Positions 63,668 through 64,000 of a DNA stretch of 64,000 bases are shown one piece after another. Numbering within the stretch: position 1 is the first letter of the stretch; each line of letters starts with the position of its first letter. The notes under the pieces are model-generated. The model was not told where the DNA came from, did not search any database, and saw only the letters and a program-made list of their open reading frames with translations. The position numbers were made by a program, and so were the translations under genes. The stretch is taken from assembly GCF_000765745.2 (NCBI RefSeq), contig NZ_JRPC02000014.1, forward strand, positions 1 to 64,000, in the 5' to 3' direction. This DNA is from Helicobacter apodemus. Its GTDB lineage: Bacteria; Campylobacterota; Campylobacteria; Campylobacterales; Helicobacteraceae.

Positions 63668-64000
63668 TTAGAATCTTCCAAAATATCGAATAGCTCCGAT
63701 TTTTTTATCAAGATTTTTTAATAATTGTAAGTTTTCTGCACTTAAGTTGGAAGTTTCTAATATATTTTTTGTTTGTTGAGGATTTAAACTGGGATTATAT
63801 TTTTGTAAAATATCAAATCCCATTTTTTCTTCTTTATTAATGATTCCATTGTTATACATTGCTTCTCCTAATTCCGATAAATTTTGATTAAAAGTAGCAG
63901 CAAAATTTTGTATTTTAGTCATTGCATTACTCTTTTCAAAGGAATCTTGAATTGTGCTTGGTGCATAGAGATTAGATTTATTGTTAAAAATATTAAATAG
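63668..64000 (-). CDS. Partial unknown protein, runs off the right edge
   Basis: The minus-strand frame ending at 63668 stays open to base 64000, giving at least 110 residues. The final part reads NFAATFNQNLSELGEAMYNNGIINKEEKMGFDILQKYNPSLNP with a helical tail ending IRYFGRF. The ATG at 63922 is possible but has no clear ribosome binding site, and the codons upstream (NKSNLYAPSTIQDSFEKSNA) look coding, so the true start is probably beyond the window. No recognised domain. It converges with the lipoprotein gene. Confidence 0.55.
   Translation of the reverse strand, partial: LFNIFNNKSNLYAPSTIQDSFEKSNAMTKIQNFAATFNQNLSELGEAMYNNGIINKEEKMGFDILQKYNPSLNPQQTKNILETSNLSAENLQLLKNLDKKIGAIRYFGRF

Overview
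The window is an AT-rich, densely packed bacterial chromosome segment with short intergenic gaps, many 1-30 nt gene overlaps and frequent TTG/GTG starts. Protein content and gene order point to an epsilonproteobacterium of the genus Helicobacter, most likely a non-pylori (enterohepatic-type) species. Several blocks match orders I recall from H. pylori or Campylobacter jejuni: cvpA-lysS-glyA-DUF1882-SPOR; rpmE-rsmI-rlmB-RodZ-like; apt-(coiled coil)-rpiB-(M50 protease)-lepB-folD; ispDF-(HP1021-type regulator)-(ATP-sulfurylase-like)-pgpA; and glpC-hemN-DUF2603-argF. I see no rRNA, insertion sequence, prophage or CRISPR array. The only RNA gene found is one tRNA-Arg(UCG).

Layout. 1-3.3 kb: a putA remnant with an unusual inverted-repeat cluster, topA, and a frameshifted flavin-binding-fold gene. 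3.3-7.6 kb: bioB, a YihY membrane protein, a CorC/HlyC protein, purE and a coiled-coil protein. 7.7-15.9 kb: one plus-strand operon with a Na+/H+ antiporter-like carrier, kdsD, the peptide/microcin C-type ABC importer yejABEF and a degenerate nuclease-fold secreted protein. 15.9-24.6 kb: lnt and yajQ (minus), the translation/one-carbon block cvpA to SPOR (plus), then prmC and an M48 protease (minus). 24.7-34.9 kb: a divergent MreB paralog, pgeF, hisS, then an operon from rpmE through an LL-DAP/alanine-type aminotransferase to the copper ATPase ccoI. 35-44.2 kb: tRNA-Arg, an orphan zinc-binding protein with a candidate operator, the apt-to-folD block, a cytochrome c, a LOG protein, rarA, ferredoxin, an orphan prepilin peptidase, nadD and rsfS. 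44.2-46.6 kb: an accessory patch with a decayed autotransporter. 46.6-60.3 kb: mostly minus-strand housekeeping genes (pgpA, ispDF, hemN, argF, trmL, marC, a secreted ATP-dependent DNA ligase, gdhA) with hypA and murG on the plus strand. 60.3-64 kb: a motility patch with a poly-G tract, a Maf-type flagellin-modification protein, a sigma-54-like promoter, an FlgP/LPP20-like protein, a lipoprotein and a gene that runs off the right edge.

How it fits together. Most genes are core metabolism, translation, envelope assembly and respiration. Variable surface or accessory functions cluster at three points: the left end (putA decay), 44.5-46.2 kb (autotransporter decay) and 60.4-64 kb (flagellar glycosylation and motility, next to a homopolymeric G tract that could slip). 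I did not find a clear unknown multigene system. The best leads are the MreB paralog with an altered nucleotide-binding loop, an unannotated 29-residue membrane peptide, the regulator/ATP-sulfurylase-like pair, and the palindrome plus poly-G upstream of the Maf gene.
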